From: an uncultured Clostridia bacterium
GTDB taxonomy: Bacteria > Bacillota > Clostridia > Oscillospirales > Oscillospiraceae
Assembly (NCBI GenBank): GCA_947307255.1
Contig: CAMZIO010000007.1
Span: forward strand, 1-62,543
Reading direction: 5' to 3'
Length of the DNA stretch: 62,543 nt
This document shows, in pieces, positions 33,804 to 41,092 of the stretch (its first letter is position 1; the number at the start of each line of letters is the position of its first letter). A model generated the notes under the pieces. The model made no database searches. It was not told where the DNA came from and saw nothing but the letters and a program-made list of their open reading frames with translations. A program made the translations under genes and the position numbers.

Positions 33804-35207
33804 ATGAAACGGTTTTTTTGCATTTTGCTTTCGCTCTGCCTGGTGCTGAGTCTTGCCGCCTGCGGCAAAAAGACACCGGAAATCTGCAGTTACCGCGTGA
33901 AGCTGGAGCGCACCACGCAGGAGGAAAAGACGGAGGACGGCGCCGCGATTCTCACGGTGAGCTGTGAGCTGCCGTATCTTGCAGTCGTGGACGAAAAGGG
34001 CAACACGCTCACGGACCGCGTACCGGAGGACATGGCCGGCGTGCAGCAGACCTTTGACGACGGCGTTCGCGCGGAGATCGACGCAATGTCCGACTATGAC
34101 GAGCTGGTCAACGAGGCAAAGCAGGCACTGGCGGATTCGGAAACCTACGGCTATGATTTCCAGCCCCGCGAGATCGAGGTGAAGACGCCTGAGGTGCTGG
34201 AAAAGAAGCACTTTGTCAGCGCCTTTGCCAACGGCTATGTCAACCTCGGCGGCGCGCACCCGTGGTATCTGATTCGCGCCTGGAACTTCGACCTGGATCG
34301 GGGCGAATTCGTTACCTGGGAGGATCTGACGGATGATGCGGACGCCATGCGCGCCTTCCTGGCGGATCAGGTTTTCGCCCAGATCGACGAGCAGGGCATC
34401 CGGGACTATTTCTTCGACGATATGGAGCCCATCGTCAGAAAGCTGGAATACACGCAGATGTACTTTGACGAAAGCGGCCTCAATATTCTTTTTGAAGAGG
34501 AGTCCATCGGCCCGCACGCGGCGGGTATCCCGGCCTTTGCCGTGCCCTATGACCAGCTCATGCCCTATCTCAATGAGCGCGCCATGAACCTGCTGGAGCT
34601 GGACGGCACGGCTGGTACGGCGGATCCCCTCGCCGGCGGGATTGCCCTGGCGCAGGGCATGCCGGCCTATCGTGCGGTGCTGCAGGAGGGCGGAACGTTC
34701 TTCAGCACTGATGCAGGCCGCGAGCTGACGCTGGAGGAGATCGACAAGGCGCTGGCAGACTATGACGATATCAGTGTCACGGTGAAGGAATTTGCCGTCG
34801 CCGATCTGGATGAGGACGGAAGGGAAGAGGTCATCCTGGCGCTGGACACTGGGTTTGACGGCTTTTTCGAGGTGCTGCATGAAAAAAACGGCACGGTGTA
34901 CGGTTACAGCCTGGTGTATCGCGCGATGCAGGCGCTCAAGGAAAACGGCCTGATCGCCTTTTCCAGCGGTGCAGCCGACTCCGGCTTCGGCCGCCTGCGC
35001 TTTGCACACGACGGCTATGAGCTTGTCCCCGTCACCTACAGCGAATCCCATACCGACAGCGCCGGCAATTTCTCCGTCTCCTTTTTTGTAGACGGTGAGA
35101 GCACGGATGAAGATGCATTCCAGAAGGAATTTGATGCGTTCTGGCAGCTGCCGGACGCCGAATGGCATGCTTTCAGCAGCGAGAATGTGGAGAGCGTTCT
35201 GCAGTGA
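33804..35207 (+). CDS. DUF3298-type lipoprotein (RsiV-like fold)
   Basis: A 467-residue lipoprotein with lipobox LAACG (about Cys18). Residues about 35-270 match the DUF4163/DUF3298 pair: a long helix with VQQTFDDGVRAEIDAM, then the strand block GYVNLGGAHPWYLIRAWNFD and VTWEDL. In RsiV such domains bind lysozyme. The C-terminal part (about 300-467) has VADLDEDGREEVIL, a Ca-binding-like DxDxDG motif often seen in FG-GAP/VCBS repeats. There is no anti-sigma helix and no adjacent sigma gene, so it is probably a surface ligand-binding lipoprotein. The ATG at 33804 has AAGGAGAG. Confidence 0.8.
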   Translation: MKRFFCILLSLCLVLSLAACGKKTPEICSYRVKLERTTQEEKTEDGAAILTVSCELPYLAVVDEKGNTLTDRVPEDMAGVQQTFDDGVRAEIDAMSDYDELVNEAKQALADSETYGYDFQPREIEVKTPEVLEKKHFVSAFANGYVNLGGAHPWYLIRAWNFDLDRGEFVTWEDLTDDADAMRAFLADQVFAQIDEQGIRDYFFDDMEPIVRKLEYTQMYFDESGLNILFEEESIGPHAAGIPAFAVPYDQLMPYLNERAMNLLELDGTAGTADPLAGGIALAQGMPAYRAVLQEGGTFFSTDAGRELTLEEIDKALADYDDISVTVKEFAVADLDEDGREEVILALDTGFDGFFEVLHEKNGTVYGYSLVYRAMQALKENGLIAFSSGAADSGFGRLRFAHDGYELVPVTYSESHTDSAGNFSVSFFVDGESTDEDAFQKEFDAFWQLPDAEWHAFSSENVESVLQ

Positions 35208-35216
35208 TCAAACGAC

Positions 35217-35254
35217 AAAAAAACAGCTCCGCGTATCTGGGCGGAGCTGTTTTT
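35217..35254. terminator. Bidirectional terminator after the DUF3298 lipoprotein
   Basis: A 14-bp stem (AAAAACAGCTCCGC/GCGGAGCTGTTTTT) with an 8-nt loop lies between two convergent genes. Confidence 0.88.
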
Positions 35255-35262
35255 CATTTGAT

Positions 35263-35943
35263 TCAGTCACCGTGCTTGTAGCGCTCCCGGTGGGCGCGCA
35301 TGATGTCGGCCAGCAGCGCGCCGTTTTCCGGTGGCGTATAGGAGATGGCGTTGGCGCCGGCTGCGATGGTCGCGCGGATCGTCTCGTCCGAGGGACCGCC
35401 TGTCGCTATGATCGGCACGCCGGGATAGCGGCTGCGCAGCTCGGAAACGACGCGCGCGGTGTCAGCCGCGGCGGCGACGTTGAGGATGTCCACACCTGCG
35501 GCCAGACGTGCCTCGATATCCTGCTTGTCGGAGACGATCGTTGCCACCACGGAAATGTCCACATGCTTTTTGATCTCGCGCAGGACCTCCGGCGGCACCG
35601 GTGCGTTGAGCACCACGCCGTAGGCACCCATATTCTCCGCCGCAACTGCCTGGTGGATGGAGCGCTCACCCGAGGTGAAGCCGCCACCCACGCCGAAAAA
35701 TACCGGCATATCGGCCGCCACCATTACGGCGCGGACGATTCGCGGCTGGGGCGTGAAGGGATAGACGGCAATGACCGCATCGGCGTTGATGTTGCAGATG
35801 GTGGCAACGTCGGTGGAAAAGACGATGGATTTGAGCAGGCGGCCGAAGATTCGGATGCCGCTGCACTCGCTGATGCACGCAGGTACGCAGATCATGTGGT
35901 TGCGCAGCGTGCCGGTGTAGGTGGGAACGTAGATGTTTGACAT
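35263..35943 (-). CDS. Uncharacterised TIM-barrel protein (annotated in relatives as hydrolase)
   Basis: A 226-residue protein with a repeating beta-alpha pattern. The N-terminal VPTYTGTLRNHMICVPACI, the middle AVYPFTPQPRIV and the C-terminal pair VPIIATGGPSDETI plus GANAISYTPP resemble phosphate-binding TIM barrels such as dihydroorotate or nitronate enzymes. Similar proteins occur in many Clostridia with the vague label hydrolase. The GGPSDE loop suggests binding of a phosphorylated ligand or flavin. I cannot name a substrate. The ATG at 35943 follows AAGGAGG. The nearest upstream gene is 131 bp away. Confidence 0.7.
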   Translation of the reverse strand: MSNIYVPTYTGTLRNHMICVPACISECSGIRIFGRLLKSIVFSTDVATICNINADAVIAVYPFTPQPRIVRAVMVAADMPVFFGVGGGFTSGERSIHQAVAAENMGAYGVVLNAPVPPEVLREIKKHVDISVVATIVSDKQDIEARLAAGVDILNVAAAADTARVVSELRSRYPGVPIIATGGPSDETIRATIAAGANAISYTPPENGALLADIMRAHRERYKHGD

Positions 35944-36074
35944 GGAATACCTCCTTTTGACTCGATGGTGCTTACGTCCGCATTCGTGCTTGCCGTATGG
36001 CAAGTGTCCTGTGGGCAATGAGCATCCCCGGGTGAAAACCGAGTATCTCCGCGCCCTTGCCGAATCATTTTGCA

Positions 36075-36947
36075 TTACGGGGTTTCTTCGGTAAAATGCA
36101 CGTGGGAGAAAATATGATCCGAGCAGAAGCAGTGGTATCCTGCGCACTGGGAGCAATAGCGGAACTGCAGTTCCGGGTTGCTCACATCCGTGCGGCCGCA
36201 TACGGAACACTTGTGCCGATAAGGCTTGGCAGAATTCTGCCGCTGCTGATGGCTGACGGTGTTGTGGAAACGCGTCGCCTGATGGGACTGCCTCCGGCTG
36301 AGGCGGAGGAAACCGCAGATCTCCGGCCAGAAGAAAACGACGAAGTTCAAAAGTCCGGTAATCGGCAGGATGGCATAGTACCACGTACCGCTTACGAAAT
36401 AGCTGATAATTTCATAGGCAAAGAACGCAAGGTCGATATACGCCAACACGCGCATCCGGATGGGGATGATGAAGAACAAAAGCACCTGCGCATTCGGATA
36501 GAGCAGCGCAAAAGCAAGAAACATGGCGAAGTTTACGTACGTTGCGCCGTAAACGGGGAAGGAGGAGCCGAGAAGCAAGCTGACGAGCGACACGGCGATG
36601 ACGCTCAGTACCATACCGCTGATGTAATAGACGGTGAACTTTGCCGTACCCAGGTGCCGCTCCAGCGTGCTGCCGATCCAGTAATAGAAATAGCAGGACA
36701 GCAGCAGCGACAGCGGGCTGAAGGCCTGCGGGATCAGCACGAACGTTACCAGGCGCCAGATCTGCCCGTGCAGTACACCGCTGAGCGTAAAGGCGAGCGC
36801 ATGGAGAAGCTGTGCGCCCTGGCTGGAGAATTGCGAGAGCAGAAAGATCGCTACGTTGCTGATCACAATATAAAGCATCAGGTTTGGGATACCAAAGTTG
36901 GGGTGCCGGATGCAGAAGCGTTCGATGGAAGAGTTCAGCTTATTCAA
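36075..36947 (-). CDS. Rhomboid-like membrane protein with C-terminal zinc ribbon
   Basis: A 290-residue protein with about six membrane segments in residues 20-215, arranged as in rhomboids (NLMLYIVISNVAIFLLSQF; GQIWRLVTFVLIPQAF; YYWIGSTLERHLGTAKF). The active-site GxSG is absent; the matching place reads YGATYVNF, so it is probably not a protease. A C-terminal tail holds HKCSVCGRTDV, YCSQCAGYHCFC, a likely zinc-binding module on the cytoplasmic side. I chose a TTG start at 36947 because AAGGGGG sits eight bases before it; upstream residues look non-coding. It may bind membrane clients or act in quality control, like inactive rhomboids. Confidence 0.75.
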   Translation of the reverse strand: MNKLNSSIERFCIRHPNFGIPNLMLYIVISNVAIFLLSQFSSQGAQLLHALAFTLSGVLHGQIWRLVTFVLIPQAFSPLSLLLSCYFYYWIGSTLERHLGTAKFTVYYISGMVLSVIAVSLVSLLLGSSFPVYGATYVNFAMFLAFALLYPNAQVLLFFIIPIRMRVLAYIDLAFFAYEIISYFVSGTWYYAILPITGLLNFVVFFWPEICGFLRLSRRQSHQATRFHNTVSHQQRQNSAKPYRHKCSVCGRTDVSNPELQFRYCSQCAGYHCFCSDHIFSHVHFTEETP

Positions 36948-37052
36948 GATGTGAGCCCCCTTGCAAAATGATATTTTATTATGCCATAATAAAGCAGAAA
37001 AGTCATCAAAAAAGTATGAACAAATTATTTTTGGAAAAATGCTGGCTTTCTC

Positions 37053-37081
37053 TTGACAGCGGATAGAATAATCTTTATAAT
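37053..37081 (+). promoter_or_regulatory. Promoter of tRNA-Pro
   Basis: TTGACA (37053-37058), 17 bp, TATAAT (37076-37081), a full consensus promoter 44 bp before the tRNA. Confidence 0.88.
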
Positions 37082-37125
37082 AACACCGTTGCGCGAGTGT
37101 ACAGCGCAAGGTGTATCACACCTGA

Positions 37126-37201
37126 CCGGGTGTAGCGCAGTTGGTAGCGCGCTTGGTTCGGGACCAAGAGGCCGTGGGTTCAAATCCCGCCACTCGGACC
37201 A
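37126..37201 (+). tRNA. tRNA-Pro (anticodon CGG)
   Basis: A complete cloverleaf. CCGGGTG pairs with CACTCGG in the acceptor. The anticodon stem CTTGG/CCAAG has loop TTCGGGA, giving anticodon CGG. The T loop is TTCAAAT and CCA is encoded. Part of its 3' half is repeated downstream. Confidence 0.95.
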
Positions 37202-37234
37202 AAATGCCGATTTCCGAACGGAGATCGGCATTTT
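37201..37234 (+). terminator. Terminator of tRNA-Pro
   Basis: AAAATGCCGAT.. pairs with ..ATCGGCATTTT around the loop region TTCCGAACGG. Together with the preceding GACC it forms a 38-bp unit (37197-37234) that recurs at 42694-42731. Confidence 0.85.
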
Positions 37235-37255
37235 GTGTTATCCCGAATGGGGTGA

Positions 37256-37271
37256 AACCCACGGCCTCTTG
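37256..37271 (-). repeat. Inverted 16-nt copy of the tRNA-Pro variable/T region
   Basis: AACCCACGGCCTCTTG is the exact reverse complement of tRNA bases 37165-37180. It lies between the tRNA and the direct 3'-end copy and could pair with either. Confidence 0.85.
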
Positions 37272-37339
37272 CCGCGCGCGGAGCGCGCGATTCAATAAAA
37301 CGGCCGTTCGGCCGGACGCGGCGCACAGCGCCGCTGTGC

Positions 37340-37371
37340 GGCCGTGGGTTCAAATCCCGCCACTCGGACCA
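37340..37371 (+). repeat. Exact 32-bp copy of the tRNA-Pro 3' end (att-like)
   Basis: Bases 37340-37371 repeat tRNA bases 37170-37201 without a mismatch, including the CCA. No 5' half of a tRNA precedes it; the sequence between is GC-rich palindromic DNA (for example GCACAGCGCCGCTGTGC at 37323-37339). This is what an integration and excision scar in a tRNA gene would look like. Confidence 0.85.
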
Positions 37372-37372
37372 T

Positions 37373-37423
37373 GCGGAGTGTCCTTATAGGATCTGAGTAT
37401 CCTTTGAGGACACTCCGCTTTTT
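37373..37423 (+). terminator. Terminator after the tRNA-Pro fragment
   Basis: GCGGAGTGTCCT (37373-37384) pairs with AGGACACTCCGC (37407-37418), with an inner AGGAT/ATCCT stem, followed by five T. It may be the original terminator of the tRNA gene before insertion. Confidence 0.8.
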
Positions 37424-37434
37424 CATTTTCATGG

Positions 37435-37462
37435 GAAGCCGGGACACGGCTTCTTCTTTTTT
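37435..37462 (+). terminator. Second terminator-like hairpin
   Basis: GAAGCCG (37435-37441) and CGGCTTC (37447-37453) form a 7-bp stem followed by TTCTTTTTT. Confidence 0.65.
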
Positions 37463-37779
37463 GAGGCTCATCCGTGCGTCCTTATCGTATTTGTAGTATT
37501 TAACTTTGCTCTTTTTTAACTATCACCTCTCTCGCAAGTCATTCCAGCTCCTCCATAGAGAGAGAAAGACGGCGGGGAGATTTGCTCCCCGCCGCCACTG
37601 TTCGTTCAGGTTGTCGTTTCTTACATTTGAACCAGCTATTCCAAGTAATGTCATTTGCACTGCCGGAATCCTTTCAAAACAAACGTATTCTAAGTTGCTT
37701 TTTCTCATCTTTCACATTGAATTGGTTGCGAAGATCTCCAACAAACATTTGCACATGGCACGGACAGGGTTTTTGAGTT
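37463..37779. other. Intergenic stretch at the left part of the island
   Basis: No convincing gene. One strong hairpin, GGCGGGGAG/CTCCCCGCC at 37571-37593, lies about 190 bp after the stop codon of the leftward lipoprotein gene and may end that operon, although its minus-strand tail (GTCTTTCTCTCT) is a weak T-tract. A 61-codon minus-strand frame (37523-37708) runs across this hairpin and is not supported. Confidence 0.6.
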
Positions 37780-38427
37780 TTATTTTCGCGTGCCTTCAAT
37801 GCTTTGGTAGAGCGCGTAGGACTCATAGATGTTTACCCACATCGAAGCGTGGTGCTTTCGCACCTCAAACTGCGCTGCATCATACGCTTTATTGCTTCTG
37901 TGCGCCCACTTGATCACGCAATATGCGTTCGTGAGCTGCGCGTCCCACTGACAGCGATCCTGTCCGCTTGGCACTTCCTTCGGGGCGAAGGCCGTGTAGA
38001 TTTCCTCGACATTCTCAAGGCCGCCATAGAGCTGCGCGGCAAACGCGAGTTGGCTTCTCCAGTCCTCCCAGTCGATCTGCTCCGAATCAACCTCCTGATC
38101 GAAGGTGGCAAGCAGCATCCGCTCCCCTTCGTAGCTTGTGCCTCTCACACCCGCAACAAACACAGGATTGTCCGTGCCGCTGTATGTTTGATTCGGATCA
38201 CGCACGACATAGGTGCTATCTCCCTTGCCGTGAACAATGGTTTCCTCATCAGATATCATACCCGGCAGGCCGACTTCCTCCAGCACGGCGGTTACCGTCT
38301 CCTCGCTCAGCCCAAACACATCGTAGTCCTGCGGCGCGGCCTTGCAAGAGCAAAGTGATAAAACCAGCCATAGCATAATCACTGCTTGGCCAATAATGGG
38401 AATTTGATTCAGAACGCTTTTCTTCAC
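37780..38427 (-). CDS. Hypothetical lipoprotein of the ECF island
   Basis: A 215-residue protein I do not recognise. A membrane segment at about 8-25 ends in LCSCKAAP, a plausible lipobox. The rest is soluble, acidic and mixed alpha/beta, with TYVVRDPNQTY and a Trp-rich region (IDWEDWRSQLAFAAQ). A pair of late motifs, QLTNAYCVIKWAHRS and MWVNIYESYALY, has no match I know. I prefer the GTG at 38427 with GGAGGGG eight bases upstream over a start 33 bp earlier. It seems to be the last gene of the leftward island operon. Confidence 0.75.
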   Translation of the reverse strand: MKKSVLNQIPIIGQAVIMLWLVLSLCSCKAAPQDYDVFGLSEETVTAVLEEVGLPGMISDEETIVHGKGDSTYVVRDPNQTYSGTDNPVFVAGVRGTSYEGERMLLATFDQEVDSEQIDWEDWRSQLAFAAQLYGGLENVEEIYTAFAPKEVPSGQDRCQWDAQLTNAYCVIKWAHRSNKAYDAAQFEVRKHHASMWVNIYESYALYQSIEGTRK

Positions 38428-38676
38428 TTGAGAAACCCCTCCTTTTGTGTACCCACTCACGAAGAACTATTACATCAGATTCATACGGTAAGGATCTTCG
38501 TGAAAATCGTAACCTTGCTCAACAGTCTGCCCCGGCCTTGCAATAAAGGTGTCAGCGGTACCGCTGGCAGTGCTGCCAATACCGGGATGATGTCGGTGCG
38601 CCTAATAGTCCGCTGTGCTCTTAAAAAACGAGAAAACAGTAAAATTTCTGATGTGTTTCACAAGTCGGCACTGGCA

Positions 38677-39861
38677 CTATTCATTGATTTCAAACAACCC
38701 GATACGACCGAGCCTGGGATTACTCAGATGGGCATAGAGGCGGCCTCCGCTGCTTCGAAAGAATTCTGTTGCTGTTGCGGGAAGATCAATTCTGACTGCG
38801 GACAGTTTATTATTCTCAAATGCAAGAAGGTATTGCTCCCAATCAAGTGTAACCGCTGCAATCTTACCGCTGCTTCCCATGGTGAAGCGCATAAACCGAA
38901 GATTGCCGAGATGTGTAATGGCGCCTTCCCGTGTTACAACGGCGTTGTGCATGGACGTAATACCGTTTGTGTCGTCTCCGAATCCAATCGCAAGGAGCAG
39001 CACGTCGTCTTTGCAGGCCCACCAGGGATAGACAGCACGGCAGTCGATAACTGCAGAAAACGGAGAGACGTTTTTTTCGTCGCCGACACAGAACTGCCAA
39101 CCGCTCGCTGTGGCATAGCGGAACATATAGCCGGACTGGTATGGGATCATCATGGTGTTAAAGCCTCTGGCGGTGTGATCTTCCGGTGTGAAAATTACCC
39201 TTGCAGTCCCGTCGGGAGAGACCGAAACCACGCGAAATGCATTCTCGTCATCAGCCTGCTCACCACAGAGGACAAAAACAACGTCGCCGGATGGCATTAC
39301 GAAGGGTTCCGGCAGGCACTCCCCGTCTGCGCACTCCGCATCGAACGGAACCTCCCACGGGGAATCTCCGGCACGGCGCACGACCCCTTTTACGTCAATC
39401 AATCTCGTAGAAAGTATTGCCGTATAGATATAGTCGTTTTCCACCAGACGGCCGGCGGTAACGTAGAGGTCGATGTCATCAAAGTGTTCCACCGTCGTAG
39501 CAGTTTGGGAATCCATTTCGTAGATCACAAGCGCTTTTGTCCGCGGCAGCCCCTGCTCCAGTTCAGATTCCGTGTTGACCGCAAGAAACACCGTGTCTGT
39601 GCCGATGTCCAGAACATCAATCGTCTCATCGTCCGCAAGCGGGATGTCCTCATAGATCGGGATCTCCAGAACAGCAACCGGATCGACGTCTGTCAGTTCC
39701 GGCATTTGCAGTTGTGCAGGAGTCTTGACCGAATCCGGCACTTCCACGGCACTTTCTTGCTCCATATCATCATCCTGCTGCGACACGTTGCTCGCCGTGC
39801 AGGCGCAGAGCGAAAGCGTCATACACATCGCAAGGCAAAATAACAAAAAGTTTTTCTTCAT
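38677..39861 (-). CDS. Hypothetical lipoprotein, beta-propeller-like
   Basis: A 394-residue lipoprotein with signal peptide and lipobox SLCAC (Cys20), then an acidic linker (about 28-50). Residues about 75-394 are almost all beta strand, with repeated turns such as MPSGDVVFVLCG, SGYMFRYATASG and SSGKIAAVTLDW, which suggests a beta-propeller. No catalytic motif is visible. The ribosome site is AGAGGAG. It lies 38 bp after the C39-like peptidase gene and 249 bp before the next lipoprotein. Confidence 0.75.
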   Translation of the reverse strand: MKKNFLLFCLAMCMTLSLCACTASNVSQQDDDMEQESAVEVPDSVKTPAQLQMPELTDVDPVAVLEIPIYEDIPLADDETIDVLDIGTDTVFLAVNTESELEQGLPRTKALVIYEMDSQTATTVEHFDDIDLYVTAGRLVENDYIYTAILSTRLIDVKGVVRRAGDSPWEVPFDAECADGECLPEPFVMPSGDVVFVLCGEQADDENAFRVVSVSPDGTARVIFTPEDHTARGFNTMMIPYQSGYMFRYATASGWQFCVGDEKNVSPFSAVIDCRAVYPWWACKDDVLLLAIGFGDDTNGITSMHNAVVTREGAITHLGNLRFMRFTMGSSGKIAAVTLDWEQYLLAFENNKLSAVRIDLPATATEFFRSSGGRLYAHLSNPRLGRIGLFEINE

Positions 39862-39899
39862 TTTTTACTCCTCTCTGTACTGCTACACTGGAAAAGAAG

Positions 39900-40610
39900 T
39901 TATGACAATCGGATAAATTTTCCAGCGTTTGAGTTGCACGCTTCGAGCATTTCCGCATATGTATAGTTGTGATTGCCATAATAGGCATTATTCCAATGGC
40001 AGTCGATAATATCAACGGTTTGTACGCTGTAGGTCGTGGCCGTGGAGCCAGTTGCATAATAACCGTTTAATACGATGAAATGGCCGGAATAGGAGTAATA
40101 TAGCGGCATTTGCTTGACAGAAAAGATCATGGGTTTCGCAGCATCCAAGGTGTAAATAATGCTGTCACTAAAGCTTGCATAAGAGGTATTTGCCACTTGA
40201 TAGGAATAGGAGTAACCGTGGGACTGAATTAGAGCATTGAGCCCGGCCACAATGCCATTGGAACTAGATCCATCACTGCCTGTGCCGATTGTTGTCGCCA
40301 TTTGCCCTTGTGTATAGGTAGAACTTACAAGACTGAGATATCTTGCCACCATCAATGCGCTTGCGGGACCACAATAGTTTGTTTGGCTCTGCTGAATTGG
40401 CGTTACACTTAGATATTGGCTTTTTGGAGCAGCACGAGTGCCGGAGCCGGGAGAAAGCTCTGCCAAATAATCTTTCACCAGAATATTTGTTTCCAGTACG
40501 CTTTCGATCTGCTCGCTCGTCATTGGAGTTTCATCGGGATGGGCGAGCGCACTGATTGGCATTGAGAAAAGCAATAACAAGGACAAAATAAGTGAAGCAA
40601 GTTTTTTCAT
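39900..40610 (-). CDS. Secreted C39-like cysteine peptidase
   Basis: A 236-residue secreted protein. The signal peptide ends near residue 24 (ISALAH). The mature part has the papain-like C39 family 2 core: catalytic cysteine in TNYCGPASALMVARYL (about 80), histidine in YYSYSGHFIVLNGYY (about 185) and a following VDIIDCHW with the Asp/His position. There is no ABC transporter fusion, so it is not a bacteriocin exporter protease. The target is unknown; a nearby small secreted protein is an obvious candidate. The ATG at 40610 follows AAGGAGA. It is the fourth gene of the leftward operon. Confidence 0.85.
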   Translation of the reverse strand: MKKLASLILSLLLLFSMPISALAHPDETPMTSEQIESVLETNILVKDYLAELSPGSGTRAAPKSQYLSVTPIQQSQTNYCGPASALMVARYLSLVSSTYTQGQMATTIGTGSDGSSSNGIVAGLNALIQSHGYSYSYQVANTSYASFSDSIIYTLDAAKPMIFSVKQMPLYYSYSGHFIVLNGYYATGSTATTYSVQTVDIIDCHWNNAYYGNHNYTYAEMLEACNSNAGKFIRLS

Positions 40611-40658
40611 AGCAATTCTCCTTTCGTTTGTCGGTATCATCGCATTCCTTTGCTAGTT

Positions 40659-41012
40659 TTATGGGCAGGTTTTTGTGACTGGCGTCCCGGTAAAGGCTAC
40701 GCCATTGACTGTACCGCTGACAGTAAGCGTGTAAGTGCGCCCGCTAACAACAGTGTGTGTTCCTGTCAGCGTTAAGCGGTTAGTAGCTGTGTCAGACCAC
40801 GAATCAACCAACGTGCTCCCATACCAAAGTTCCATGGTAGCGTCAATCGTCCCAACGCCAGAAATGACGGCTTTGCAGGTGGCCGTTGTTCCTGAAAACG
40901 TGAGTGTCGATCGGGTTTGCGCAAACTGAATAGCTGCGTTAGCCGTCAGACTCATCACCATAGCAAAGACAAACAGCAGTAATAGTAACCTCTTATTCTT
41001 CATAGTAATCAT
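40659..41012 (-). CDS. Small secreted beta-rich protein
   Basis: A 117-residue protein with a signal peptide (cleavage near TANAA, about residue 26) and a mature part of about 90 residues made of Ser/Thr-rich beta strands (TLTFSGTTATCKAVISG, YTLTVSGTVNGVAF). One cysteine lies near the start of the domain and one at the end (KTCP), so a single disulfide may pin an Ig-like fold. I do not know the family. The ATG at 41012 follows AAAGGGGGTG at a good distance; that ribosome site lies in a hairpin. The C39-like peptidase gene follows 48 bp later. Confidence 0.8.
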   Translation of the reverse strand: MITMKNKRLLLLLFVFAMVMSLTANAAIQFAQTRSTLTFSGTTATCKAVISGVGTIDATMELWYGSTLVDSWSDTATNRLTLTGTHTVVSGRTYTLTVSGTVNGVAFTGTPVTKTCP

Positions 41013-41018
41013 AGTAAA

Positions 41019-41064
41019 CACCCCCTTTCTTTCGTCCTATTGATAGAAACGATGAAAGGGGGTG
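41019..41064 (-). promoter_or_regulatory. Hairpin that would bury the ribosome site of the small secreted gene
   Basis: In the leftward mRNA, CACCCCCTTTC (41064-41054) can pair over 11 bp with GAAAGGGGGTG (41029-41019), which contains the Shine-Dalgarno sequence. The loop is 24 nt. It suggests translational control. Confidence 0.6.
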
Positions 41065-41092
41065 TGTTTTGGACAAAAAATCCAGAAAAATT

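Noticed and set aside
33804..35207. DUF3298 lipoprotein as an RsiV-type anti-sigma factor
   Set aside because: It has a lipobox in place of a cytoplasmic anti-sigma helix and no sigma gene beside it.
37025..37298. Open frames crossing tRNA-Pro, one with the sequence EWRDLNPRPLGPEPSALPT
   Set aside because: This is a well-known false protein produced by translating tRNA genes. The tRNA cloverleaf is complete.
37523..37708. 61-codon minus-strand frame in the left part of the island, possibly a secreted or signalling peptide
   Set aside because: It spans a strong hairpin, has a poor start context and shows no leader or processing motif. A shorter GTG start is possible but unsupported.
38470..38601. 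Open 43-codon minus-strand segment ending TVEQGYDFHEDPYRMNLM, which looks protein-like
   Set aside because: It has no start codon with a ribosome site and is closed by a stop upstream. It may be the remains of a lost lipoprotein gene, but this cannot be supported from the window alone.
39900..40610. C39 peptidase as a bacteriocin export protease
   Set aside because: It has its own signal peptide and no ABC or membrane domain, and the neighbouring small protein has a normal signal peptide instead of a double-glycine leader.
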